Assembly (NCBI GenBank): GCA_019059635.1
Contig: JAGVRJ010000007.1
Location: forward strand, 1-64,000
DNA length: 64,000 bases
Direction of reading: 5' to 3'
From: Proales similis
Taxonomy: Eukaryota > Rotifera > Eurotatoria > Ploima > Proalidae
The notes beneath the pieces are model-generated. The model worked only from the letters and a program-made list of their open reading frames with translations, made no database searches and was not told the DNA's origin. Position 1 is the stretch's first letter, and the number at the start of each line of letters is the position of its first letter. Below are positions 49,865-59,665 of this stretch, in pieces. Position numbers and translations under genes: made by a program.

Positions 49865-51600
49865 ATGAGTGAAAGCAAGCAGGAGAAACTTGAAGAGCTT
49901 TTTGATCAGCTAAATAGTTGTGAGCAGATCAAGCTCAAGTGTGAGTTGCTGGAGAAAGCTAAAGTGATGTTCACTAATGAGTTGGCAAACGATGATATTA
50001 AGAGCCTTTTTGATGATTCTGAAACTTTAAGCAAGCTGTTCTCCTTGGAGATCTGGTCGGGAAGTTTAGAGGAGAAAAACGGCATTTCAGATTTCTTAGA
50101 GCCATATGAAATTTTCGAGCGTATACTTGGCTCATACGAAAGTATTGAACAGCTACTAGCCCATTTTTCGCATCAAATGCGTCAAATGATTGAGCAGGAT
50201 CGAGACGAGAAAGTTAAGCACCTTTTGGTCAAACGCTTGACTCGGCTTGCGCCAAAAGCCGGTAATTTGATTTTAAAAACATGATTTTTATAATTAAATC
50301 AATAAATGCGAATAAAGGGCCAAGCTTGCTAGAGAAGCCTATGCTCGATCTCCTCACTGCGTTAAATACACAACTTGTGTCACAAATTCCCAACTGTACT
50401 GTTTCTTTTAGCCACTTATTATTCGAATATTTCGCAGCAATTATAGAAAAAACCAATTCTAACCATCTGGAACCTTTGTTCCACCCTGATGTACTGAGCA
50501 AGTTTATTGATGTGGAGAATATCGATTCGACTCAGAAGTTTCGGGTGCTGGAAATTCTGTTACGCCTGAGCACGATATCTGTCAATGTCTTAGACAGCGT
50601 ATGCATCGGAAAATTTCGTTTGGATGACAAGCTGACAGAATGCATAAAAGACGATTCGGATGTTCTGGCACAAATTAATTCAATTGAGTTACTCGCACCG
50701 CTTTTGGATCACGATCATACTTTAGAGTTCATTCAGAATTCAGGCTTGCTTCATTTATTATTCGAAATGTTTAAAAACCGCCAACTACTGCTATTCGGCT
50801 CTTTCCTTGTTCCTTCACTCATTAAGTTGTTCTCGTTGGGTTATCGAAAAAAACCTGAATACTTCATCAAGCATTACCCTGAGTTTGCTGAGCAGCTCTT
50901 CTTAATGTTCACCCAGTCGCAAGATGAAGCCAATTATTTGATAATCATTCAAACGTATTGTTTCATGTTCGAATCAAGCAAGCTAAAGCAGTTACTCAAG
51001 GAAAACTTTTCCATTCAAATGAACAAACTAATTGAAAAGCTAACCGATAACTTATTTGAAAATATAGATGATGAGGTGCGCTATCACTGTCTTAAATGTC
51101 TAAGTGAATTAATAGCACCGGACCCGCTCTTGCTGGTCGGCGATGGAACGGAAAGACGATGGATCGAGTCCGCATGGATCTCATGGCCTTGGATTGAACT
51201 GGCCGAGCAATTTTATAACAAAATGATCGAATTAAAAGGCCATACGGTGATTTACAAATTTTGTCTTGACTTTGCTAAGCGACCTTTTACTCAGCTTCGA
51301 TTGGCTGGTCAACTTTACTTCAAAGCTTTGGCTCAAACTGAATGGGGATTAAAACGATTATTTTCCGACAAAAAAGTTACAAACGAGTTTCTGCACAATT
51401 ATTTGCTAAACAGAAGTACTGAGCTTGAAAAGGAAGGAATTGAGTCCAAATTTGAGCTCGTTAAACTGATATTCGCCAACCTCTCTTGTCATAGTGAGAA
51501 TTTATTGGACACCGAATCAATGAACCGTATTAAAGCTCATATAGATCAAGGAGCATTCTATGCGCGATCTGAAGCCCAAGTGACTTTTGAAGGCGAATAA
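49865..51600 (+). CDS. PSMD5: 26S proteasome assembly chaperone PSMD5
   Basis: HEAT/armadillo-type protein that binds the Rpt1-Rpt2-Rpn1 module while the 19S regulatory particle is assembled. Two exons, 49865-50261 and 50318-51600, joined in phase by a 56-bp GT-AG intron, give 559 aa (504 in humans). The intron explains why the frame shifts between the two open frames near 50280. Recognisable parts: a helical N-terminus (KQEKLEELFDQLNSCEQ), central repeats (YRKKPEYFIKHYPEFAEQLF, VRYHCLKCLSELI) and the C-terminal LRLAGQLYFKALAQTEWG, STELEKEGIESKFELVKLI and the end with GAFYARSEAQ. The start is the first ATG before the helical repeats; an in-frame ATG at 49742 would extend it upstream into sequence unlike the family. 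Confidence 0.82.
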
Positions 51601-51907
51601 ACAAGCTCGTTATTTAAGCTACGCGTTTCCCATGCACTCTTTCTTTTTGGTGCTCAGAATAAATTTCAAATTCGAACTGATTATTCCAAGTTCGATTTCA
51701 TAATTTCGCATGCTTTCCTCTGTTCTTTATTTTAATAGGCACGCTGCCACCTTTCATTTTATTTGTAGATAATTATCAAAAGAGAGATCTCAGATAATCA
51801 CCATTTGAAATGATGAATGGATATCATGAGCCGATAGACGAGTGGGTCAATTGTTCTTAGTCTTGAAAAGTGAATTGATATAGGAGGCTGTTTGCAGAAC
51901 GATCTAT
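51601..51907. other. Intergenic region
   Basis: About 300 bp holding the PSMD5 3' UTR and the selenocysteine lyase promoter and leader. No other feature seen. Confidence 0.4.
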
Positions 51908-53543
51908 ATGGACTTTAATGCGACTACGCCCCTCGAAAAGGAAGTCGCTCAGGCCATTAGCCACAGTCTTATTTCCGACTGGTCAAATCCTTCAAGTCGA
52001 TATTCAAAAGGCTTGACGACGAAATCAAGAATTGAAGAAGCTCGGCAAAACATAGCCAAGCTGATCAATGCATCTGATCCTAAGGACATAGTTTTCACTT
52101 CTGGTGGAACTGAAGTGAGTCCCCAAGATTTAATTTCAGTTAGATCAATTGGTTAAATTCAATTGCTTTCTAATCATTTAGAGCAACAACATAGTTTTTT
52201 ATTCCGTTTTAAAAGAACATGAATTAAGAACTGGAATAGCGAAAAAATTTCTGCCACATTTGGTCATATCAAGCATCGAGCATGATTCAGTTGCCTTGGT
52301 TGCTCGCCACTACGCCGAACGTGGTGTTGCCGGTTGGTATAAATCCAATATGCTGAAAACTTCATTTTAAATGATTTTTTAAAGAGCTGACTGAGGTTCA
52401 AGTTGGTCCATCAGGCTGTATTGACGCAGAAGCAGTTGTTAGCGCGGTAAAGCCCAATACAGTTCTTGTTTCAATAATGCTCGCAAATAATGAGACAGGA
52501 GTGATACAAGTAAAATTTTTTGGTCTTTTGTTGAAGGATTTTTGATAACTAGAAGCATCTTACAGCCTTTAGAACTAATTACTTCTCGCCTGAAAGAGAT
52601 GGGTCGTTTGGGTCCAATTGCTAAGCAACCTCTGTACATTCACACTGACGCAGCTCAGGCGATTGGGAAAATAAAAGTAGATTTAAAGAGCTTGGATGTT
52701 GACTATTTAACGATTGTCGGTCATAAGGTAGATATCGATCAATTTCCTGAATGAGTTGAAGATCAAAGAAATCATACTTGTAGTTTTATGCGCCACGAAT
52801 CGGAGCCTTGTACGCCAGAAACTGTTTATTAAAACGAACCTCCCAGCAGTTGTCGAACGACCCAATAAAATCCGCTCCTGTTTTTCACATGTTTAACGGA
52901 GCGGGGCAAGAGAGCGGACTCCGACCAGGGTGAGGGTTTAGAGCTTTAAATTCATAAACGCAATTAAAATAATCTTTAAAAGGACAGAGAACACACCAAT
53001 GATTATTGGTTTGGGAAAAGCTGCTGAATTGGTGATTTCTAATTTGGGAAAATACTCGAAGCATATGAAAGAAATGCGCGATTTTTTGGAGAAACGTCTT
53101 GTGGTTGATATCTTTATTCAAGCATAATGCTTAACTTAATCTCCTGATCGAGTTTTTTTAGGAAGAGTTTGGAGCGGACAATTTAGTTTTTAATGGCTGC
53201 TCCGAGCGTGTAGATCGCCTTCCGAATACAACGAACGTTTCTTTAACTCGTAGTCCACTATTCAAAGGCTATAGACTCCTTGAAGAGTGCGAAATACTGG
53301 AAGCTAGCACGGGTGCATGGTAAAAGTTTTAGATGTTATTCTGGTTGCTAAAATCCTCACCACACAAATTTCAGCTGTCACTCGGGAGATTTGCGTGCTT
53401 CTAAAATATTGCTTTCAATGGGCATAGAAGAGAAAGTTGCGGCGAATGCAATTCGCATTAGTGTTGGACGAGAGACAACAGCCGAGCAAGTTGAAAGAGC
53501 CGTCATGGATCTAAAAAGGGCCACAGAGAAAATACTTCTCTAA
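51908..53543 (+). CDS. SCLY: Selenocysteine lyase
   Basis: PLP-dependent enzyme that splits selenocysteine into alanine and selenide for reuse; class V aminotransferase fold. Start ATG 51908 ([17 protein letters not shown]), stop TAA 53543, about nine exons with introns of 45-75 bp. Motifs: [56 protein letters not shown], then [19 protein letters not shown] with the PLP lysine in [21 protein letters not shown], and the active-site cysteine region STGACCHSGD, built across the intron 53322-53371. CHSGD distinguishes it from NFS1 cysteine desulfurase, which has SACTS there. The presence of this enzyme suggests selenium metabolism in the organism. An in-frame TAG precedes the start closely. Confidence 0.93.
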
Positions 53544-53725
53544 GTCTTTTCCTACTCAAGTCAAAGCTCAAATGTTTAATTTAATTGATTTTAGTCGAGA
53601 GTAAACATCATCTGAACGAAACGTGCACTTTTATTACGTGAAATAACTTTCAAGTTTAATTAGATGAAAGCTCAATAGAATAGATGTTTATGCTTGTTTA
53701 TCGTTGCTCCTAATTAACTCTTGTA

Positions 53726-54622
53726 TTATGCCAAATCGCCGTACAGATCCAATTCCTCAGAAGAGTTTTCGTTCAAAGCAGGTGATGTGGTAATGATATC
53801 TACATCAAACATCGCTTTAAAATGATCATAAGATTTGTTCTCTTCTTTTCGAGTCGTGTCTTTGGCCTTTTTGACTTTTGGAGGTCTCATGCGGTAGCGA
53901 TTTTTACAGAAATCGTAATTTGCCAGCATCTTAAGATCTTCTCCAATCCTTTCGAAAAGTGGTTTCTCTATTTTGGCTTCAATTTGCCTGCTTCTTGCCT
54001 CGATTATCGATTGAAGACGACTATTTCTGTGTCTCGGTCCAATTATAAGCCAATCAAGCCTCTCTGAAGACTTAGACACGGTTAAATCAGCGTTGCTATT
54101 TTTCATTTCCACAAGGCCACTCTTCATCGTTTCATTTGATTTTTTGCATTTCTTCGGCTCTCGCAAAAACTGCTGAACTTGCTGAAGGGCCGCAAATACA
54201 TTTGGAGACTGCCTTTCAAGATTTCGAGAATTCTTATTCTCCAGTTCGTTTGGTCTCTTGGTGGCTGATGACTTGACTAGTTGAACTCTGTGAATAGGAT
54301 CGCGATCCAGCTCTTTTTTGTTGCTCGTTTTATGAAGCTGGCTCTTGTTATTAAGTTGATCTTTTACTTCGCAAAACAGGGAATCTGAGTTTTGAATTAG
54401 TCCTTTACTGCTAGAAAGATCATTTGAGTGATAGATCTGAGATAGTACTTCGGCTTACAGTGTCTGTAACTTTTCAATTTCAGCTCTTTTCCTTTCAATT
54501 AATTGGTCAAGCTTTTCTATCAGATGATTCGAGTTTTCTATATCGATCGCATGGCTCACTAGAGAGGCGCTCTCTGCTCTTTCAGAGCGCAAATTCGCTA
54601 TCTTGTTATCAATTTCCCTCAT
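53726..54622 (-). CDS. Unrecognised coiled-coil protein
   Basis: Two exons on the minus strand. The first starts at ATG 54622 (MREIDNKIANLRSERAE) and encodes about 55 residues of coiled coil up to a donor GTAAGC near 54455; the second runs from about 54417 to TAA 53726. Total about 280 aa, charged, without signal peptide or TM helix. The middle is low-complexity, rich in Ser, Lys and Asn; the conserved-looking part near the C-terminus reads RLDWLIIGPRHRNSRLQ, EARSRQIEAKIEKP and YDFCKNRYRMRPPK, and the end is acidic (SSEELDLYGDLA). I do not recognise a family. It is convergent with SCLY, with 182 bp between stop codons. Confidence 0.6.
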
Positions 54623-54825
54623 TAATCGCTTTTTTGTTTACTTTTCAGTTCATTTTTAATTTCGAAAAAGAGCAAAGGTTAGGACGATTTTTACTGCATT
54701 GTTCAGAATGGCATTCAAATCTTAACAAATGAAAACAAGCGAATAAAGCTTGGATGTTTCAATTAAAGAGTAAAATGAAAAAAAAACCTTAATTTCTCAG
54801 GTCTATATAATTGATTGAGAAAAAA

Positions 54826-55974
54826 TCATTGTTCAGCGAAGTCGAAAGGAATTTTCAGAACGAGTAAAAGCAAGAGAAAAAGTGATACTCGACATTCTGA
54901 ATGTAAAGCTCCATTAAAGCAGATAGGATCTGTGCTAATAATTGAAGATGATCGAGTGCGGCAAAACTGAGGTCGGTCATTAACATCTAAATAGAATTTC
55001 TGGCCCCCAGTGTGGTTATTTTTAACACTGAAAAATCCCATTCGATTGGTTTCACACGATTGACATCGGCGGTTTTCCCAGTTTTCATAGCTTGAACATT
55101 GAGTGGCTGTGAATGCGCACGAACCAGAAATCGACTCAATAAAGTAGTCTATAGCGCGACTATGGCTGCAGCTAGGATTAAGATCAATATTCAATTTTAA
55201 CTCCAAACTCTGTGAAATGGAGCTATCATATGTGACAGTTTCATCACAAAGCACCACGGTTAAGAAAGAGTTGATTCGACGTCTCAATAGGCATCCAGGC
55301 TGCCTCCTGCCTCCGCTTGGATAGAAATCTATGTGGCCAAGAGTGTGTTGGAAACCGAAGGAAGAAGAGGAATGAATGACATCAACAAAATCTGCATCAT
55401 CTGATGAAAGCCGATCGTTCGCCGAGTTGTCTTTAAAGCATGGACCCGCCGGATCAAGACCTGTAATTTGTGTCCATCTATATCCTTGACTTTGCATTTT
55501 TCGGGCTGCCAAGCCACAAACATGCGCTCCAAGACTATGACCTATGCAGCGCAAATTGATCAAATTCGACGATAACAACGACAAAGTTCCGTTTATAGCA
55601 AAAGTTGTAAATGTAGTTGATATAGAGTCCATAACTTGCTGCATGTTCTTAACCGCTTCCTCATATTGAAGGGCGTTGACTTGAGCGCCGGCTGACCAAT
55701 CAACTGCAAATACATTTGAGGATGGATTGTATCTTAAAATTTCGCTTTGCATTTGATTGACCCAAGATGCTGATGAGCTTGACAGAAAGCCATGTATAAT
55801 TAAGTAAGTTTGGCAATTTAGGCAGTAACCCTCTATAGTTCGAAGGTCCGAGTTTTGATTGATTTGCTGAAAGCTTACGGCTTGGGTGCTCAAGAAAAAA
55901 AGAACTTGGCCAAAACTGACTTGCCAACTAGAGAATAATAGAAGAAAAATGCAAAGAAATTGAGTAGACCGCAT
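54826..55974 (-). CDS. Secreted lipase (pancreatic lipase family)
   Basis: Intronless 382-aa enzyme of the animal lipase/PLA1 superfamily, expected to hydrolyse acylglycerols or phospholipids outside the cell. Start ATG 55974 gives a signal peptide (FLCIFLLLFSSWQVSFG). Landmarks: TYLIIHGFLSSSSASWV (oxyanion loop), NVFAVDWSAGA, nucleophile Ser in GHSLGAHVCG, Asp in GLDPAGPCF, and the His in CSHSRAIDYF, so the triad is complete. The lid loop between GGRRQPGC and CSHSR is moderately long. A C-terminal cysteine-rich piece follows (CQSCETNRMGFF). The PLAT domain of vertebrate pancreatic lipase is absent, as in most invertebrate members. TATAAAT lies about 32 bp upstream of the start codon, and the gene is divergent from the monooxygenase at 56585. 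Confidence 0.9.
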   Translation of the reverse strand: MRSTQFLCIFLLLFSSWQVSFGQVLFFLSTQAVSFQQINQNSDLRTIEGYCLNCQTYLIIHGFLSSSSASWVNQMQSEILRYNPSSNVFAVDWSAGAQVNALQYEEAVKNMQQVMDSISTTFTTFAINGTLSLLSSNLINLRCIGHSLGAHVCGLAARKMQSQGYRWTQITGLDPAGPCFKDNSANDRLSSDDADFVDVIHSSSSFGFQHTLGHIDFYPSGGRRQPGCLLRRRINSFLTVVLCDETVTYDSSISQSLELKLNIDLNPSCSHSRAIDYFIESISGSCAFTATQCSSYENWENRRCQSCETNRMGFFSVKNNHTGGQKFYLDVNDRPQFCRTRSSSIISTDPICFNGALHSECRVSLFLLLLLVLKIPFDFAEQ

Positions 55975-56005
55975 ACTTAATGAATTCCGGAACGAAAAAA
56001 ATGAA

Positions 56006-56012
56006 ATTTATA
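56006..56012 (-). promoter_or_regulatory. TATA box of the lipase gene
   Basis: TATAAAT on the minus strand, 32 bp before the lipase start codon. The position implies a very short 5' UTR, common for highly expressed secreted enzymes. Confidence 0.5.
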
Positions 56013-56539
56013 CAAAATTGAAGGGATGAATAATTGTTCTGAGTTCATGAATCAAGGTTTCTTTTCATAAAAATGACGTCACATTTCATATTTAATTATG
56101 GTCTGTTTCATGAAAAAAATTTTCCTCTAATCAATTTTTAGGTGATCTTATTCTAAAATTTTATGTTAAGGTTTTGGACGCCAGTCAGTTCACTTGCACT
56201 TACGAATAATTATTTATGTGGTTGTCTGAGTTTTTTGAAATAATTCTGTCTAGTTCGTGATCTTTTTAAATTAGAGCCTCAAAGCTTAATTCTTAAGGAC
56301 GAAATAAAGCGAGCTAAAAGTAAATTTGCACAGCCACCAAGCCCTTATGTCTAAAAGCAAGCCATTTTGAAATTCCTGTTTGGCGAATTCTCGCTTTGAA
56401 GAAATTTAATATTTCAAGCGGCTTGAACAAAATAGTCTGATGTTTGATTGTGCGAAGTTGATTTGATCTTGATAAAATGTCTCGGGATTGTCATATTTAC
56501 TTAACTGACTTTGACATATGTCTTGTTTCTCTCAAGCAG

Positions 56540-56546
56540 TATAAAA
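56540..56546 (+). promoter_or_regulatory. TATA box of the monooxygenase gene
   Basis: TATAAAA on the plus strand, 39 bp before the start codon at 56585, implying a leader of roughly 10 nt. It forms a divergent arrangement with the lipase TATA box 530 bp away. Confidence 0.55.
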
Positions 56547-56584
56547 TCTGGTTCGAGTGAGATGTATGAAACAACTCAAAAGAA

Positions 56585-59324
56585 ATGAAATTGTTGGTTT
56601 CATTTTTGTTTTTGGTTATTTTTCTATGGGACTTGGTTGCCTCATACAATCCAACCGAGAATTATAAGAATAAGATTGATCTTAAAGATGCTAAAGGACA
56701 TACGCTCTACTGGAAACAAAATAACGATATTCTAACCTTTGAAATTCATCTTAATGAATCAAAATGGCTTGCATTTGGTTTGTCTGATGAGGATCGCACT
56801 GACCTGGCGGTTATGTGGCTAGGAGAGGATGGAATCGGACACTTTTCCGACAGATTTAAAGGTTCAGATAAGCAACTGATGAGGGATACTACCACTAGCT
56901 GGTATCCTCTAGAGGCAGTTAAAGTTGAAGGCAATATCAGTGTTTTCAAATTTTGGCGTAGAGCTCGCCTTTGTCAAGTCGATGGCCAAGATGTAGATAT
57001 TTTGCCTGGTAAAAGCAATAGGATTGTATTTGCTCATGGTTCAGATATTTCGCTTCTTAGTTTGGACTCGGCTACTATTCAAAAAGATATTCGACTGCTT
57101 ACTGAAAGAGATGAGCTATTCGACTGCTATGAACCTGAATTGGTCATATTTGATTCAAAGCCAACAGAGAAATATTCAAGAGAAATAGAGTTCATCGATG
57201 GCGTTTATCGTTTCTTTTGGAACATAATCCAAGCAGGCGACGAAAAAAAACTTGTTGGTGAAGTGCATGTTAAAACACTCGGCTGGATCGGATTTGGCCT
57301 CAGCCCTTCGGGTGGTATGGATTACTCTGATGTAATGGTTGCTTGGGTAAACGAAGACGGTTCCACAAACTTTACCGATCGACACATCAGAAACCGGCGA
57401 GTGATTATTGACCAACAGCAAGACTGGCATTTACTCATGGCAAAAGAGAGTAACGGTTATACAATAGTGAAATTTGAGAGACCGCTGACTTTATGCAACG
57501 ATGAGGACCGTTCGATAGAATATGGCTCTCCAACAGTAATCTTCGCTTATGGCGCACAGGACCCTGCCTTGGATGGCGATATTTTCTATCATGGAACTAG
57601 AAGAGGAAGCCAGACTCTCTTATTCTTTGGAGATCTAGCCGAAGAAGCATCAGCAAAAGAAGAAAACGAGATTTTGGAATATTTTGACATTTCGATTGAG
57701 AATGTTATATTGCCTCGAGTCGACACATTTTACTACCTTAGCGGTAACCTAGTGCCGTTTGCGGAATCTGAAAAGCGTCACATAGTCAAAGTATTTGAAA
57801 ATTGCATTCGAAACATTCAACTTATACAATGCTCTTAACATTAACTAAGTGGGAGGTGATTCTACCCGACATAAACCGAGCGAGTATTCATCATTTTGAC
57901 TCGGGTCAATGCAATCCGGACTATCGTGGAGAAGGATTTGTGCCCGGTGATAGGGACAAAATAAACATAAGAGACGATTGTCCCATCGCCGCTTTTCCGT
58001 AAGCCTCCCCCTAATCCACTCAACAGACACAGATTTATTAATTTGATTTAATCAAAAGGTGGGCAGTCGGCGGAAATTTGGTGAGTCTTTTTTATGCGTT
58101 GTTTCTGATAAGTTGATTTTTATTGATGAGCTTGAACCCTAAGAAATCGGCCTTTCCCAAAGAAATGGGGTAAATTGGCTGAATGAGCGATTAATTTGAT
58201 ATTGAAATCATAACGATTTAACTAGCTTTCCGGTCGGAGGGGAGGACGGCTCAAAGTTTATGCTTCTCAATTTGCACTACGATAATCCGAATCTGGAAAT
58301 CGGTAAGTGTCTGACCCCATGTGCATTTCTTTTCATTAAAAAGGTGAATAAACCCCAATTATTTTAGGCTACATTGATTTCATCAAGTTGAGGCTTTACA
58401 CAACAACCAAACTTCGACCGATTGAATTGGCTGTGCTTATTACTGGCATTTCTTACGCGCCTTCAGTTTTTGCAATTCCTCCTGGTCAAAAGTCTTATGA
58501 GATGCAAGGATTCTGCTACGCTTCATGCACTGAAAAAGTTTGTAGTCTCTCTAAAGAATATATGAAATTGACTCGACTGAGCAAAAATCGCCTGAAATTA
58601 GAAAATACCCGAATCGGGCATTTATGTGATCTCTGCAAATGCGCACACACACCTGACGGGTCGAGAGGTCTGGACAAAAATAGTGCGAAACGGGACTGAG
58701 ATCGGCTATTTACACAGGAATAAATATTACGATTTCAATTACCAAAAGGACTTTGCTCTAGATCCGCCAATCAAGCTGGAAAAAGGCGATGCGCTCATTA
58801 CCCAATGTGTTTTCAATACGCAAGATCGTAAAGGCTTAACTTTTGGAGGTCAAAGCACCCGTGAGGAGATGTGCAATCAGTTTTTCTACTATTACCCGCC
58901 GATTCCAGATTTCACCACCTGCATAACACGCCAGTCACTGGCTGACTCGTATGAAATGCTTAAGCGTCTAAACAGGTGGGTATTTATCGAAAAAACGAAT
59001 TATTGCATCGGCTGACAGAAGATTTAAGCACCGGGGACGTCAATCTGCCAAATTCAATTGATGACAAGAACCTTCAGGCTGTTCTCGATGATGCGATTCG
59101 TGAAATAAACCTGAAAGAGAACATTAATCCACGGGTATCTAGTCTGATAGCCGAGTATAATAAAAACTCTCGGGTCTTGTCGATTTGTGGAAAAGTATGT
59201 GACATTTCATCATGTCTTTATAAAAAATGTCTAGATCTTACACTCTAATTTTAAGGAAAAGCCCGAGACTCTGGAGAGAATAAAGCCAGCTGTGAAGTTT
59301 GAGGAAAAGGATGAATGTGACTAG
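56585..59324 (+). CDS. MOXD/DBH-type copper monooxygenase, two DOMON domains
   Basis: Copper type II ascorbate-dependent monooxygenase related to dopamine beta-hydroxylase and MOXD1. Nine exons: 56585-57790, 57850-57998, 58059-58080, 58144-58169, 58226-58302, 58368-58537, 58602-58975, about 59029-59192, about 59258-59324. Signal peptide, then two DOMON domains (residues about 25-175 with KWLAFGLSDEDRTDLAVMWL; about 190-350 with WIGFGLSPSGGMDYSDVMVAW); the known enzymes have one. Copper site A: KRHIVK and IHHF (57850 exon) and LNLHYDNP; site B: SANAHTHLTG plus an HxM-type loop around GGQSTREEMC. Introns are 53-65 bp. Joining 57790 to 57850 restores the IHH motif that is lost if read through. 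Exons of 22 and 26 nt encode WAVGGNL and KSAFPKEM. Substrate is unknown. Confidence 0.88.
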
Positions 59325-59665
59325 ACACTATTGTCCGAAAATTTAGTGACTTAAAAAGTACAATGAACTTATAGAATAAAAATAACTTCATTTATGATTC
59401 GTTGCGGTTGTTTTTCGATGTTTGAACGAGATTTGTCAGAGAGCGATGCTTCACCATCAGAGATTGAATAACTTTATTCGCAAAGCCATGCTCGTCTCAC
59501 CATCATCGATAAGACCGAGCATAATAGAATCTGTACATGAAAAAGAAGCAGCGGAAAAACGAAACAAGAAATAAATCGAAAATGTTAAGACAAGAAGAAA
59601 ACGTTAAAATTCGTTGATGAGAAAACAAAGCAGTACATGCCAGTAGTAAGCAAGTGAGCTCATTT
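59325..59665. other. Intergenic region (convergent 3' ends)
   Basis: About 340 bp between the stop codons of two convergent genes. AATAAA at 59375-59380 is a likely polyadenylation signal for the monooxygenase. Nothing else seen. Confidence 0.4.

Noticed and set aside
50229..50501. Frameshift in PSMD5
   Set aside because: A 56-bp GT-AG intron (50262-50317) joins the two frames exactly, so the gene is intact.
57791..57849. Frameshift or loss of the copper-binding His pair in the monooxygenase
   Set aside because: Reading through gives a stop, but removing a 59-bp GT-AG intron restores the IHH motif and frame.
58388..58699. ORF running past the CTEK codons with KVCSLSKEYMK
   Set aside because: It reads into an intron (58538-58601); splicing restores the IPESG and AHTHLTG segment expected of the family.
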